Notes under the pieces: model-generated
Databases searched by the model: none
Seen by the model: the letters and a program-made list of their open reading frames with translations, nothing else
Told to the model about the DNA's origin: nothing
Source: Oscillospiraceae bacterium
GTDB taxonomy: Bacteria > Bacillota > Clostridia > Oscillospirales > Acutalibacteraceae
NCBI GenBank assembly: GCA_015065965.1
Contig: SVPH01000008.1
Span: 1 to 64,000 of the forward strand
Length of the DNA: 64,000 nucleotides
Direction: 5' to 3'
Shown: piece after piece, positions 41,964 to 51,228 of the stretch
Numbering within the stretch: the first letter of the stretch is position 1
Layout: each line of letters opens with the position of its first letter
Program-made: the position numbers and the translations under genes

Positions 41964-42476
41964 TCAAACTATGATAATTGCCGCCGAAATACCAAGCATC
42001 AACCCCAAGGCAGGGTAAAGATTTGAATATTTTTTTCTGTTTTCTTCACACTGCACAAGTTCTTTTTCAAAAATCTGTTTATAATATTCACAACAGCCGA
42101 GTTGGCTTTCTATATCTGTTGCTCCGATATCAAATCCCATTTGAATAAGATATTTGCATCTGTCGCCGAGCAGCGAACAAAGTTCCGCATCGCTTTCAAC
42201 AGCCTTTTTCCATGCTTTCGGAAACGCCTCGCCCGATTCCATGCTGCACCTGCACTGCACAACAAACTTAAGGTTCTTCAATTTATCGGTTTCACTCAGA
42301 ACTCTAAGCAAATCCGAAACGGGCATGCATGCAAAGCGTAACTGAGTTTCTATAACGGAAAGCATCAGCAGAATATCACTTATAATCTTTACTTTCTGTT
42401 CGTGACGTCCCGCAAAATATATTCCGCCCAAAGCAAATCCCGAACAAATCAAAATTACCGCAGCCGCCTTAAACAA
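41964..42476 (-). CDS. spoIIIAB: Stage III sporulation protein AB
   Basis: A 170-residue protein with a first helix (AAAVILICSGFALGGIYFA) and a final helix (YPALGLMLGISAAIIIV) around a cytoplasmic helical middle (MLSVIETQLRFACMPVSDL), as in other SpoIIIAB (about 170 residues). The TTG at 42476 gives the family length and has AGGTGAT six bases ahead, within the last codons of spoIIIAA. A longer frame upstream has a non-conserved N-terminus. Confidence 0.9.
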   Translation of the reverse strand: MFKAAAVILICSGFALGGIYFAGRHEQKVKIISDILLMLSVIETQLRFACMPVSDLLRVLSETDKLKNLKFVVQCRCSMESGEAFPKAWKKAVESDAELCSLLGDRCKYLIQMGFDIGATDIESQLGCCEYYKQIFEKELVQCEENRKKYSNLYPALGLMLGISAAIIIV

Positions 42477-43416
42477 GAATATCACCTGCCGCAAATGTTT
42501 TTTCGGTTTTGCCCACTTGTTTTGATGAGAGAAGAATAACTTTTGAGAATGCACCTGTTCTGAGAAGGCTTTGAATAACCGGCTTTGTTCTTAGTTCTCG
42601 TTCGTCTTTTGCGTGAATGCTCAAAGCAAAACAAACACCGCTGTTGACCCCTGCTTCAATCGCAGCAGCCTCATCGGAGGTTGCAATTTCATCGCAAACA
42701 ATTATATCCGGTGAAAACGAACGCAAGCCTATCATTATACCCTCCGCTTTCGGATACGATGTTAAAATATCACTGTTTATACCCATATCATTCTGTTCAA
42801 CACCTGAAACACTGGCTGCAATTTCTCCTCTTTCGTCGCACACAAAAGTTTTATAGAATCTGCCTTTATCTGCGCCGGAAAGGCAACGCACAAGGTCACG
42901 CAAAACAGTTGTTTTTCCGCTTGACGGAGGACCTGCAATTATAACGGACTGCAAGCCGTCTGAAAATTCATTTTTATAAATTTCATTTGCAGCACCCTTT
43001 ATCTCACGCGCTATGCGCAGATTTATAGCACAAACGTCACGCACTGCCGTAACTTTGCCGTTTTCAGAAACTGCAGTGCCTGCAACACCTGCCCTGTGGC
43101 CGCCGGATACCGTTATGTAACCGTTGGTAATTGCATCCCTGAAACTGTGAACAGAATAACCGCAAAGCCGCCTGAAAACATCTTCTATCTCTATTTCATC
43201 CGTTTGCAAAACCAATCCGGAATAAATCTGAGTAAGCATACCCGACTGAGAAACAAATTCCGCTCCTCTTTCTGTAATAACCGTAACGGCTCTCCTGCTT
43301 CTCAATCGTATTTCGCGTATTTTTTCTTTTTCACTGTCAGGCAGGGAAATAAAAACATCTTTAAGCCTCGGCGACAAACTCTGCACTGCAAGATTAAATC
43401 GTTTTATGTTATCCAT
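42469..43416 (-). CDS. spoIIIAA: Stage III sporulation protein AA (secretion-type ATPase)
   Basis: A 315-residue ATPase resembling type II/IV secretion motors. Walker A is AGPPSSGKTTVLRDLVR, Walker B-like PDIIVCDEIATSDEAAAIEAG, and ISGGHRAGVAGT precedes the core. It energises the mother-cell to forespore channel. The ATG at 43416 follows ACGGAAAAGC; a TTG at 43449 directly touches AAAGGAC and is less likely. A possible sigma-E-like -10 (CATATATT, 43465-43472) lies upstream, consistent with mother-cell expression, but no matching -35 is clear. Confidence 0.94.
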   Translation of the reverse strand: MDNIKRFNLAVQSLSPRLKDVFISLPDSEKEKIREIRLRSRRAVTVITERGAEFVSQSGMLTQIYSGLVLQTDEIEIEDVFRRLCGYSVHSFRDAITNGYITVSGGHRAGVAGTAVSENGKVTAVRDVCAINLRIAREIKGAANEIYKNEFSDGLQSVIIAGPPSSGKTTVLRDLVRCLSGADKGRFYKTFVCDERGEIAASVSGVEQNDMGINSDILTSYPKAEGIMIGLRSFSPDIIVCDEIATSDEAAAIEAGVNSGVCFALSIHAKDERELRTKPVIQSLLRTGAFSKVILLSSKQVGKTEKTFAAGDILV

Positions 43417-43515
43417 TGCTTTTCCGTCCGTTTCGTTTGTAGAGTTCAAGTCCTTTCAGTCTAAAATATATGTGCCCTTGTCCGAAAGTAGAACATATCT
43501 TTACAGTTTGTTCAC

Positions 43516-43544
43516 TTGAAATAAACATGATGTTATGTTATATT
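43516..43544 (+). promoter_or_regulatory. Promoter of the YfhO-like gene
   Basis: TTGAAA (43516-43521) and TATATT (43539-43544), spacer 17 bases, 40 bases before the start codon. It is divergent from spoIIIAA with about 70 bases between them. Confidence 0.55.
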
Positions 43545-43583
43545 AATTATATTATGGCAAAAACTTGTTTTGGAGGAAAAATT

Positions 43584-46502
43584 ATGACTAGGCTTGATAA
43601 AAAGCAATCAATATTCAAGCGTATCTTTTCAAATAATGCATACTGTTGGCTTGCATGCGGTTGCACAATCGGCGTTATGATGCTTGTTTACTATTGCTAT
43701 GACCTTTTTCCGTTTGGAGAAACCACAATTCTGAGAATGGATCTTTACCATCAGTACGGACCTCTGTTTGCCGAACTTTATGACAGAGTTACCAACCTTA
43801 AATCTTTCCTTTACTCATGGCAAACAGGTTTGGGTTCACCGTTCCTCGGCAACTTTTTCAACTATCTTTCCAGCCCGAGCATGATTATCATGCTCTTACT
43901 CGGCCATGAAAACATGCCCGAAGCAATCGCAGGAATGATTATTGCCAAAGCCGCACTCTCTGCTGCTACATTCACTTATTATCTTAAAAAATCACAAAAC
44001 AGGCACGACTACACAACAGCCGCTTTCGGACTTCTTTATGCAGTTTGCGGATATTTCATTGCATATTACTGGAATGTAATGTGGATTGACGCAATGGTAT
44101 ATTTTCCGCTCGTAATACTCGGCATTGAAAACATCATAAACCGCAGGAATGCCAGAGTTTACATTGCTTTCCTTGCGCTTACACTCCTTTCAAGTTATTA
44201 TATGGGATTTATGACCTGTATTTTCTCGGTTATATATTTCCTTGTTTACTATTTCGGCACACAAAACGAATCAATCGACCCGAGAACACCTTATACTCTC
44301 AGCGAAAACGGCTCAAAAGTTTACTCATTAAAGAACAAAATCAAAGGCAGCATTTTCCTCAGAAGCGGCTTTACTTTTGCTTTTGCAAGCATTGCGGCTG
44401 CAGGTCTTGTTGCCGTTGCACTTATCCCCACTTACTTCATACTCAAAAACTGCTCGGCAACATCGGGCACATTCCCCCAAAATTACGAATCATACTTTTC
44501 TATTTTTGATTTTCTTGCAAATCACCTTGCCAGCGTTGACCCGACCATACGCAGCAGCGGCGAAGATGTGCTGCCCAATGTTTACTGCGGCATTGCAACA
44601 ATCATCCTCGTTCCGCTTTATCTTTTCACAAAATCCGTACCTCTAAAAGAAAAGGTTGCCTATGTAGGTCTGCTCGGACTTTTATATTTCAGTTTCAACA
44701 TCAACATTCTCAACTATATATGGCACGGTTTCCATTACCCCAACGACCTGCCCTACCGCTGGTCATTCATGTATTCATTCATACTGCTTATCCTTGCATA
44801 CAAAGCATTCACGAGACTTCACGAATTCACAGGCAGGCAGATTCTCGGCGCAGGCGTAAGCGTTCTCGGCGTAATCATTCTCATTCAGGAAATCGGCTCA
44901 AAGAATGTTGAAGAAATTACAGTTCTCATCAGCATTATTTTTGTTGTTACCTATTGCCTTGTTTTTGCGCTTATGAAGGACAAAAGATATCAGCAGTCAA
45001 CCGTTGCGGTACTCCTGCTCTGCTGCGTTATAGGTGAAGTTGCATGCGCAAACACAGACCGCTACAGCATGGATCAGCCCAAATCAAATTACACCGGTGA
45101 TTACAGCGATTTCCGTGAACTCAAGGCAGAACTTGACGAGCACGCAGGCAACGACATGTACCGCATGGATCTGACTTACAACAGAGCAAGAATGGACCCT
45201 GCATGGTACGGTTACAACGGCGTTTCAACCTTTACCTCGATGGCATATGAAAAGGTTGCAAACACGCAGAGTGACCTCGGCGTTTACGGCAACTATATCA
45301 ACAGTTACACCTATTATCTTCAGACCCCCGTTTACAATATGATGCACTCGCTCAAATATGTTGTTAACAACGATACCGATGTAACGGTTGAAAACGATTA
45401 TTACAGTGAACTTATGACGCGCGGCAAATTCACCGCATTCGAAAACAACTATTATCTTCCCATCGGATTCGGCGTTAACAGCGAACTTAAAGATTGGTAT
45501 TCAGATCTCACGAACCCGTTCACCGTTCAGAATGACTGGTTTGAATATTCAACAGGTGTTTCCGATGTTTTCGGTATGATGAATATTGACGAAGTTCAGT
45601 ATTACAATATGGATGAAATTACATCGGGTCTTGAAACGGGCGATATCTATTACACCAAAACAGGTGAAGGCGACGGCGAACTGACATTTATCCTTAAAAC
45701 GGAAGAAACCAGACACTGCTATCTCTATGTCAATTCAAGAGATTTTGACGATATCACAATCATAAAAGACGGCGACGAATTCACGCAGTCAACCGATGAA
45801 CCATATATTTATGATCTGGGTATTATTAATCCGGATGAAAACGTAAAAGTTAAAATTGTTATTGCGGATTCGGATTACGGCTATATTGATTTCTACCCTT
45901 ATTATGTGGACAATGAGGCGCTCAACAAGGGATACGAAATTCTCAAGAGCCGTCAACTCAATATTACTTCTTTTGAAGAAACAAAAATTGAAGGCACAGT
46001 ATCGCTTGAAAATGACTGCCTCTTCTTTACTTCTATTCCCTTTGACTCAGGTTGGACTGTAAAGGTTGACGGCGTTGAAATTGCAAAAGAAGATTATGTT
46101 TCGCTCAACGAAGCATATCTCTGCTTCAATATTGCAGCAGGTGAACACAGTGTTGAACTGAGTTTTATGCCTGACGGACTTGTTCTCGGCACATGTGTAT
46201 CGGTATTCACTGTTATCGCTCTTATCGCAGCGGCAATATTCTTCTCAAAGCAGAGAAAGAAAATGGCGCTCATCCCTGTTTTTGTTCCCGAAGTTCCCGT
46301 TGTTGAGGAAGAACCCGTAAGCATTGACCTTGGCATTGACGAACAGGCAGAATCCGAAAACACAGAGGAAATTTCCGTAGAGGAAACTGCCGAAGATGTA
46401 CCTTCAACCGAAGAACCGAGTGAAGAAAACTCAGTTGAAGAACCTGCAGAAGAATCATCCGAAATCAATTCCGAAGAATCATCTGAAGATGAAGAACAAT
46501 AA
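43584..46502 (+). CDS. YfhO family membrane protein
   Basis: A 972-residue protein of the YfhO family (GT-C fold glycosyltransferase-like, linked in Firmicutes to lipoteichoic acid or other polymer glycosylation). It shows about twelve membrane helices in the first 500 residues with the family block TTILRMDLYHQYGP and SFLYSWQTGLGSPF, then a large extracellular domain, a last helix (CVSVFTVIALIAAAIFF) and an acidic cytoplasmic tail of about 70 residues rich in Glu, Ser, Pro. The ATG at 43584 has GGAGGAAAAATT in front; upstream codons are not family-like. Confidence 0.88.
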   Translation: MTRLDKKQSIFKRIFSNNAYCWLACGCTIGVMMLVYYCYDLFPFGETTILRMDLYHQYGPLFAELYDRVTNLKSFLYSWQTGLGSPFLGNFFNYLSSPSMIIMLLLGHENMPEAIAGMIIAKAALSAATFTYYLKKSQNRHDYTTAAFGLLYAVCGYFIAYYWNVMWIDAMVYFPLVILGIENIINRRNARVYIAFLALTLLSSYYMGFMTCIFSVIYFLVYYFGTQNESIDPRTPYTLSENGSKVYSLKNKIKGSIFLRSGFTFAFASIAAAGLVAVALIPTYFILKNCSATSGTFPQNYESYFSIFDFLANHLASVDPTIRSSGEDVLPNVYCGIATIILVPLYLFTKSVPLKEKVAYVGLLGLLYFSFNINILNYIWHGFHYPNDLPYRWSFMYSFILLILAYKAFTRLHEFTGRQILGAGVSVLGVIILIQEIGSKNVEEITVLISIIFVVTYCLVFALMKDKRYQQSTVAVLLLCCVIGEVACANTDRYSMDQPKSNYTGDYSDFRELKAELDEHAGNDMYRMDLTYNRARMDPAWYGYNGVSTFTSMAYEKVANTQSDLGVYGNYINSYTYYLQTPVYNMMHSLKYVVNNDTDVTVENDYYSELMTRGKFTAFENNYYLPIGFGVNSELKDWYSDLTNPFTVQNDWFEYSTGVSDVFGMMNIDEVQYYNMDEITSGLETGDIYYTKTGEGDGELTFILKTEETRHCYLYVNSRDFDDITIIKDGDEFTQSTDEPYIYDLGIINPDENVKVKIVIADSDYGYIDFYPYYVDNEALNKGYEILKSRQLNITSFEETKIEGTVSLENDCLFFTSIPFDSGWTVKVDGVEIAKEDYVSLNEAYLCFNIAAGEHSVELSFMPDGLVLGTCVSVFTVIALIAAAIFFSKQRKKMALIPVFVPEVPVVEEEPVSIDLGIDEQAESENTEEISVEETAEDVPSTEEPSEENSVEEPAEESSEINSEESSEDEEQ

Positions 46503-46519
46503 GCGTTAATTTACACAAA

Positions 46520-46549
46520 AATCCCCGCTATGCATGCGGGGATTTCTTC
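46520..46549 (+). terminator. Terminator after the YfhO-like gene
   Basis: Perfect 10-base stem AAATCCCCGC / GCGGGGATTT with a 7-base loop followed by CTTC. Confidence 0.65.
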
Positions 46550-46560
46550 ATATTTAGGTA

Positions 46561-46589
46561 TTGTTAGATAGATGATTATAGATTATAAT
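46561..46589 (+). promoter_or_regulatory. Promoter of the ygjV-like gene
   Basis: TTGTTA (46561-46566) and TATAAT (46584-46589), spacer 17 bases, just after the preceding terminator. Confidence 0.55.
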
Positions 46590-46620
46590 ATCATACAAAA
46601 TAAAACGCATGAGGTTATTT

Positions 46621-47166
46621 ATGGATTTTATAAAAGACTATCTTTCAGGTAAAGACACAACGTTTATCATATCGCAATGCATCGGTTTTGTTGCTGCCGC
46701 ACTCCTGCTTTTATCATTTCAACAGCGTACACACAGGCGCATAATTGCCATGCAGGCTTGCTCGGGTTTTTTGTTCGCTCTTCAATATTTTATGCTCGGA
46801 GCATACGAAGGCATGGTAGGCAATCTTGTCGGCTTTGTAAGAAGCCTTACCTACTATTTCAGAGGCAAATCAAAAATTGTTGACCACATTGCATGCCCGA
46901 TTGTTTTTGCAATTCTTGCAGGTCTCGGCGGTATGCTCACATATTCAAGTCCTGTTTCTCTTCTGCCCATGGCTGCAATGATTATTTCATCATTCGTTAT
47001 ATGGAGCCCCAAAACTCAGCAACTCAGAGCGTTGACAATTCCAACATCACTGATGTGGCTTGTTTATAACATAATCTGTTCATCATATTCAGGAATTGTA
47101 ACCGAAGTGCTCAACCAAATCTCAATTTACATCGGTCTTATCAGATTCAGAAAAAAGAAACAATAA
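46621..47166 (+). CDS. YgjV family inner membrane protein
   Basis: A 181-residue membrane protein with five to six helices and the YgjV pattern: IISQCIGFVAAALLLLSFQQ, QACSGFLFALQYFMLGAYEG, GNLVGFVRSLTYYF and the late SLMWLVYNIICSSYSGI. Function of the family is not known. The ATG at 46621 follows GAGGTTATTT; the ATG four codons earlier has no site. Monocistronic and convergent with the Card1-like nuclease. Confidence 0.85.
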   Translation: MDFIKDYLSGKDTTFIISQCIGFVAAALLLLSFQQRTHRRIIAMQACSGFLFALQYFMLGAYEGMVGNLVGFVRSLTYYFRGKSKIVDHIACPIVFAILAGLGGMLTYSSPVSLLPMAAMIISSFVIWSPKTQQLRALTIPTSLMWLVYNIICSSYSGIVTEVLNQISIYIGLIRFRKKKQ

Positions 47167-47173
47167 AACGCAC

Positions 47174-47205
47174 AACGGGCGGCCTCATAACTGAGACCGC
47201 CCGTT
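47174..47205. terminator. Bidirectional terminator
   Basis: AACGGGCGGCCTCA / TGAGACCGCCCGTT stem with one mismatch and a TAAC loop, lying between convergent genes. Confidence 0.65.
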
Positions 47206-47211
47206 AAATTA

Positions 47212-48456
47212 TCAACTTTTCCAGAAATTGCTGATTTTTCTTTCGAGTTTTTCTTCACTCATTTCATCAACGTTTTCAACAACAGTTATGCCCATATCTG
47301 CCGCTCTTGCCCTGATATATTCACCCCTGAATCCCATTTCATCAAGTTCAGATGCAACAAGAACTTTCCTTACAAACTTACCGCCGAAACGCTGAGCAAC
47401 AACAGAGAGTTTATAAAGTTCGTCCGTATCAACCAAGCCATTTTTGCATGAAATGAAAACAGGCACCATACCTTTCATGAGTATAACATCCATTTCATTT
47501 TCAACATCGGGTTTGCCGTCTGTCTGCACAACGCCGTCCCAATCAATATAAACTCCGCATTTTACATCATTATAAACCGCATTTGAATTTTCATCGCTGA
47601 GTTCAATTGCTGTAACGGAAATTATAAGTTCCAGAAGTTGCCCTGCCTTTGTAAGGCATTTCATTATCTGCTCATTCTTAAATTTAAAGCCAAAGCGTTC
47701 TCTGCTCATACTCAGATTTTCAATTACTCCTGCTTTTTCAAGCGCAGTGAAAATCTCCCGTTCAAACACAACCTTACTCTTCTTTGCGGCAAACAGATTT
47801 TTTGCCCGCTCAACATCAACCGAAAGGCTGAGCGCTTCTTTGTTAAGATATACCGAGCAAAGCATTGAAACCGTGTTTATCTGAGCATTCCAAAGGCTCG
47901 CATTCTTTTGGCATACAGCCCACATTGAATGAACATCACGCCTGAATTCCTTATCAAAACTCCAATTATATGTTGCGTTTGTCTTTTCGTTATCATAAAT
48001 AACTCTGCCGCCGTAAACAGCAATATTTTCTTCAACGCTGAGTTGCATAGGGCGTGATGCACAAAGCGAACCGTCAGCATCACAGTCAATCATCGTGCCG
48101 TTATTTATATTAAAGCGGTGCAGTTTTATGCGGTCTGCATATTTTTCATAAACCGCTCCGACTGCAACAAGATAAAGTTCATCTCCGCCGCTGAGATCTA
48201 TTACACAATCATCATTTTCCTCTATAATATTTTCAAGCGTTTCAATTATTACGGTAAGATTATTCCTGTTTACACCTTTCGGAATAAACTCAACTTTCAG
48301 TCCCCTGCTTTCGGCAACAGACTGATATATCTTTATACTTTTGTTTATTTGCTTTATATTACTGCCTATAAACACCACTTTTTCAGGTACACAAAGCAAT
48401 GTGCTGACTACATTTTCAACAGCAGAGTCCCTGTCAAAAAATTCTATTACTGTCAT
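47212..48456 (-). CDS. Card1-like endonuclease (CARF-like plus PD-(D/E)XK), no CRISPR nearby
   Basis: A 414-residue protein resembling the Card1/Can2 group (formerly DUF1887). The N-terminal third is Rossmann-like, with VVFIGSN and a ligand-loop-like DLSGGDELYLVAVGAVYE where CARF domains have a TGGT-type loop. A winged-helix-like middle follows. The C-terminal nuclease shows GQLLE, the ENEMDVIL acid pair and PVFISCKNG lysine of a PD-(D/E)XK site, with the trailing KLSVVAQRFGGKFV helix. Card1 enzymes are switched on by cyclic oligoadenylate in type III CRISPR immunity, but no cas gene or array is present here. It overlaps ispE by 23 bases and has GAGGTAAATAAAG before its ATG. Confidence 0.8.
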   Translation of the reverse strand: MTVIEFFDRDSAVENVVSTLLCVPEKVVFIGSNIKQINKSIKIYQSVAESRGLKVEFIPKGVNRNNLTVIIETLENIIEENDDCVIDLSGGDELYLVAVGAVYEKYADRIKLHRFNINNGTMIDCDADGSLCASRPMQLSVEENIAVYGGRVIYDNEKTNATYNWSFDKEFRRDVHSMWAVCQKNASLWNAQINTVSMLCSVYLNKEALSLSVDVERAKNLFAAKKSKVVFEREIFTALEKAGVIENLSMSRERFGFKFKNEQIMKCLTKAGQLLELIISVTAIELSDENSNAVYNDVKCGVYIDWDGVVQTDGKPDVENEMDVILMKGMVPVFISCKNGLVDTDELYKLSVVAQRFGGKFVRKVLVASELDEMGFRGEYIRARAADMGITVVENVDEMSEEKLERKISNFWKS

Positions 48457-49324
48457 CTTTATTTACCTCTGTTGCTCCGTATGAAACAGGCGTAGTTACA
48501 AAAACATTCGGGCAGACATTTTTAATTTCATTCGCGCAGTTTTCGGCATCCTCTTTCTTCTCAAACACTGCAAAAACCGTTGGTCCGCTGCCGCTCATCT
48601 GGCAAAGAGAAGCGCCGTTTTTACGCATAATACGTTTAAACTCTACTCTTTCGGGCACTTCAATAACCTGCTCAAAAACATTGCCTGCATATTTGCAGAT
48701 TGATTCAAAATCACCCTTTTCGCATGCATCAAGCATCCTCATGCTGTCCGGTCTGTAAAGATATGTATTATCTGCCGCCGCATACGCCTCTGCAGTTGAA
48801 ACACCAGCCTCAGGCTTTGCAAGCACAATGTAGCACGCCTTAAGAGGTTTAAGTGCAGAGAGAACACCGCCTGTATTCTGAGAAAGGCAAGTTCCGCCGA
48901 CGATGCAGAAAGGAACATCACTGCCGATTGAAAGACCGATTTCGCACAACTGTACCTGAGAATAGTCTGTTTTCAGCAGCGCATTAAGACCCACTATAAC
49001 AGCCGCAGCATCCGCACTGCCGCCTGCAAGCCCTGCCGCAAACGGAATTCTCTTTTCAATATGAATTTTTACACTCGGTTCAACACCGGCAGCATCGCAA
49101 AACTTTTTTGCCGCTTTATATGCAATGTTTTTTTCGTCTGTAGGAAGTCTGCTGTCAGAACAAGTGAGGAATATCCCCTTTTCATTGCTTTCTTCAATCG
49201 TTACTTCATCACAAAGATCAACGGACTGCATAACCATAAAAAGGCTGTGATATCCGTTATCGAGTTTACCTATAATATCCAGAAAAAGATTGATTTTTGC
49301 AGGTGCATCAACAGTTATTTTCAT
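48434..49324 (-). CDS. ispE: 4-diphosphocytidyl-2-C-methyl-D-erythritol kinase
   Basis: A 296-residue GHMP kinase of the MEP isoprenoid pathway. APAKINLFLDI is the N-terminal motif, PFAAGLAGGSADAAAV the ATP loop, and MSGSGPTVFAVFE the third motif. ATG follows GAGGAGGCATAATA. It complements dxs and ispA encoded 14 kb away, so much of isoprenoid precursor synthesis is in this window. Confidence 0.95.
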   Translation of the reverse strand: MKITVDAPAKINLFLDIIGKLDNGYHSLFMVMQSVDLCDEVTIEESNEKGIFLTCSDSRLPTDEKNIAYKAAKKFCDAAGVEPSVKIHIEKRIPFAAGLAGGSADAAAVIVGLNALLKTDYSQVQLCEIGLSIGSDVPFCIVGGTCLSQNTGGVLSALKPLKACYIVLAKPEAGVSTAEAYAAADNTYLYRPDSMRMLDACEKGDFESICKYAGNVFEQVIEVPERVEFKRIMRKNGASLCQMSGSGPTVFAVFEKKEDAENCANEIKNVCPNVFVTTPVSYGATEVNKDDSNRIF

Positions 49325-49338
49325 TATTATGCCTCCTC

Positions 49339-50157
49339 TTATTCAATCGGAATGAGGGTTGGTGTTCTGTCCTGATAGAGTGCAACTTTATCAAAGCCGC
49401 ATTTAAGCGCAAGTTCGTATCCTTTATCAATTCCTGCTCCTAAATGCTCAGCGTAATGAGCATCCGAACCTATTGTAATAAGTTTGCCGCCGAGTTCTTT
49501 ATATCGCCTTACGATGCTTTCATCGGGCGATGTAACGCCGATTGGCTGTCTGAGACCCGCAGTGTTGATTTCAAGCGATTTTTTGTTCTTTATAAGGGCA
49601 AGCAGAATTTCATCAATTATCTCCGAAAACTTTGACATATCAACACTCTTGCCGTATTTGCCAACAATATATCTGAGAGGATATGTAAGATGAGCAAGGG
49701 TATCAAACCTTGCCCACTGTGCAAGTTTGAGTTCCCACTCAAAGTATTCCTCAAGCAGTTTCATATAATCAATGCTTTCATCATTGAAATCCATATAATA
49801 AAAGTCCTGAATTTCGGGCAGATTATGTATTGCGCCGATCACAAAATCATACTTCATGGTATCAAGCAGTTTTTCAGAGAGTTCTTTGTTATAAACAGCC
49901 TGACCGAGTTCCGCTCCGATGCACACTATGAGTTTGCCGCTGAATGCAGAACGAGCCTTTGCTATTTCAAAAAAGGACTGGATTGCCGTTCTGTCAAAAC
50001 GGTCTTTGTAAAATGCATCCATTTCAAGATGGTCAGTGAAAGCAACCGCTCTGATTCCTTTCATATATGCTGTTTCTGCAAGATACATTGTTGAATGATT
50101 GCCATCAAACGAATTATCGGTGTGAGTATGAAGATCAACAATATTTTTAAAAATCAT
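49339..50157 (-). CDS. PHP domain protein, histidinol-phosphatase (HisJ-type) family
   Basis: A 272-residue metal-dependent phosphoesterase. It has the PHP motifs DLHTHTDNSFDG, AFTDHLE, IGAELGQ, GAIHNLPE with a histidine and the late TIGSDAHYAEHLG. Such enzymes may complete histidine synthesis or act on other phosphoesters; no his genes are adjacent. Start follows AGGGGTGATACAAA. Fifteen bases separate it from ispE, so they are probably one operon. Confidence 0.85.
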   Translation of the reverse strand: MIFKNIVDLHTHTDNSFDGNHSTMYLAETAYMKGIRAVAFTDHLEMDAFYKDRFDRTAIQSFFEIAKARSAFSGKLIVCIGAELGQAVYNKELSEKLLDTMKYDFVIGAIHNLPEIQDFYYMDFNDESIDYMKLLEEYFEWELKLAQWARFDTLAHLTYPLRYIVGKYGKSVDMSKFSEIIDEILLALIKNKKSLEINTAGLRQPIGVTSPDESIVRRYKELGGKLITIGSDAHYAEHLGAGIDKGYELALKCGFDKVALYQDRTPTLIPIE

Positions 50158-50234
50158 TTTGTATCACCCCTCGGAATCTATGGTTTTATAATACCACATT
50201 TTCAGCAATTGCAACAGTAAATTTCAAAAAAATA

Positions 50235-50263
50235 TTGTTAACAATCATAAAATATGTTAAAAT
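50235..50263 (+). promoter_or_regulatory. Promoter of rfbD
   Basis: TTGTTA (50235-50240) and TAAAAT (50258-50263), spacer 17 bases, in the 130-base divergent gap with the PHP gene. Confidence 0.45.
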
Positions 50264-50289
50264 ATAAAAAAACTTAAGGGAAGTTTATT

Positions 50290-51132
50290 ATGAAAATAAT
50301 CGTTACGGGTGCAAAAGGTCAACTTGGCTCAGATGTAGTTTTACAATTAAAAAACACAGGTATTGAAGCCATATGTGCCGACTTGCCTGAACTTGATATT
50401 ACTGATGCTGCAGCAGTTGAACAGTTCATTGCCGAAAGCGGTGCGGACAGCGTTATTCACTGCGCCGCATACACAAACGTTGATACTGCTGAAAGCGAGA
50501 CCGAAATATGCCGCAAAATCAATGTTGACGGCACACTCAATCTTGCCCGTTCATGCGAAAAACACGGGCTGAAATTACTTTATATCAGCACCGACTATGT
50601 TTTCAGCGGAGACGGATGCGATGCATTTGAAACAGACAGTCCCAATTTTCCTTGCAACTTTTACGGTCAAAGCAAACTTGAAGGCGAAAATGCCGCTCTT
50701 AAAAACTGCTCAAGATGCTTTGTTGTCAGGATTTCATGGGTATTCGGCGAAAACGGCAAAAACTTTGTTAAAACAATGCTCAGACTTGCCAAAGAACGCA
50801 GTGAAATCAGCGTTGTATGCGACCAAATCGGTTCTCCCACATACACAAAAGACCTCGCAATATTGCTGTGCAACATGATTAAAACAGAAAAATACGGCAT
50901 TTACCACGCAACGAATGAAAATTATTGCAGTTGGGCAGAGTTTGCCGCCGCAATAATGGAGTGTTCCGGCAGTGAAGCCAAAATAATCCCAATCAAAAGT
51001 TCAGAATACAAATCCGTTGCAAAAAGACCCGCCAATTCCCGTCTTTCAAAAAAATCACTTGACGAAAACGGATTTGACCGCTTACCTCCGTGGCAGGATG
51101 CATTGAAAAGATTTCTCAATAATATTAACTGA
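50290..51132 (+). CDS. rfbD: dTDP-4-dehydrorhamnose reductase
   Basis: A 280-residue extended SDR enzyme, last step of dTDP-L-rhamnose synthesis. It has VTGAKGQLGSDV (NADPH binding), HCAAYTNVDTAE, the YISTDYVFSG block, and the catalytic YGQSKLEGE. The rfbA, B and C genes are not adjacent, so it stands alone. Start follows TAAGGGAAGTTT. Confidence 0.92.
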   Translation: MKIIVTGAKGQLGSDVVLQLKNTGIEAICADLPELDITDAAAVEQFIAESGADSVIHCAAYTNVDTAESETEICRKINVDGTLNLARSCEKHGLKLLYISTDYVFSGDGCDAFETDSPNFPCNFYGQSKLEGENAALKNCSRCFVVRISWVFGENGKNFVKTMLRLAKERSEISVVCDQIGSPTYTKDLAILLCNMIKTEKYGIYHATNENYCSWAEFAAAIMECSGSEAKIIPIKSSEYKSVAKRPANSRLSKKSLDENGFDRLPPWQDALKRFLNNIN

Positions 51133-51141
51133 ATATAAATT

Positions 51142-51187
51142 ATCGGCGTATTTCGAATTTATACTTGTAAATATGCCGATTTTCTAT
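51142..51187 (+). terminator. rfbD terminator overlapping the next promoter
   Basis: ATCGGCGTATTT pairs with AAATATGCCGAT (one G-T) around a 16-base loop and runs into TTTCTATT. The same bases contain the -35 and spacer of the next promoter. Confidence 0.5.
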
Positions 51188-51193
51188 TATAAT
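51165..51193 (+). promoter_or_regulatory. Promoter of the M23 peptidase gene
   Basis: TTGTAA (51165-51170) and TATAAT (51188-51193) with a 17-base spacer. Confidence 0.6.
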
Positions 51194-51228
51194 AGTATGG
51201 ATAATTTTAAAAATCGGAGCGTTTGTTA

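Noticed and set aside
42477-42554. Longer spoIIIAB start inside spoIIIAA
   Set aside because: It adds a non-conserved basic N-terminus and has no site; the TTG at 42476 gives the family length.
43470-43583. Upstream extension of the YfhO-like gene
   Set aside because: It would begin upstream of the predicted promoter and its residues are not family-like; GGAGGAAAAATT marks the ATG at 43584.
47212-48456. CRISPR-Cas locus around the Card1-like gene
   Set aside because: No cas genes and no regularly spaced direct repeats were seen in the window, so the gene is treated as an orphan.
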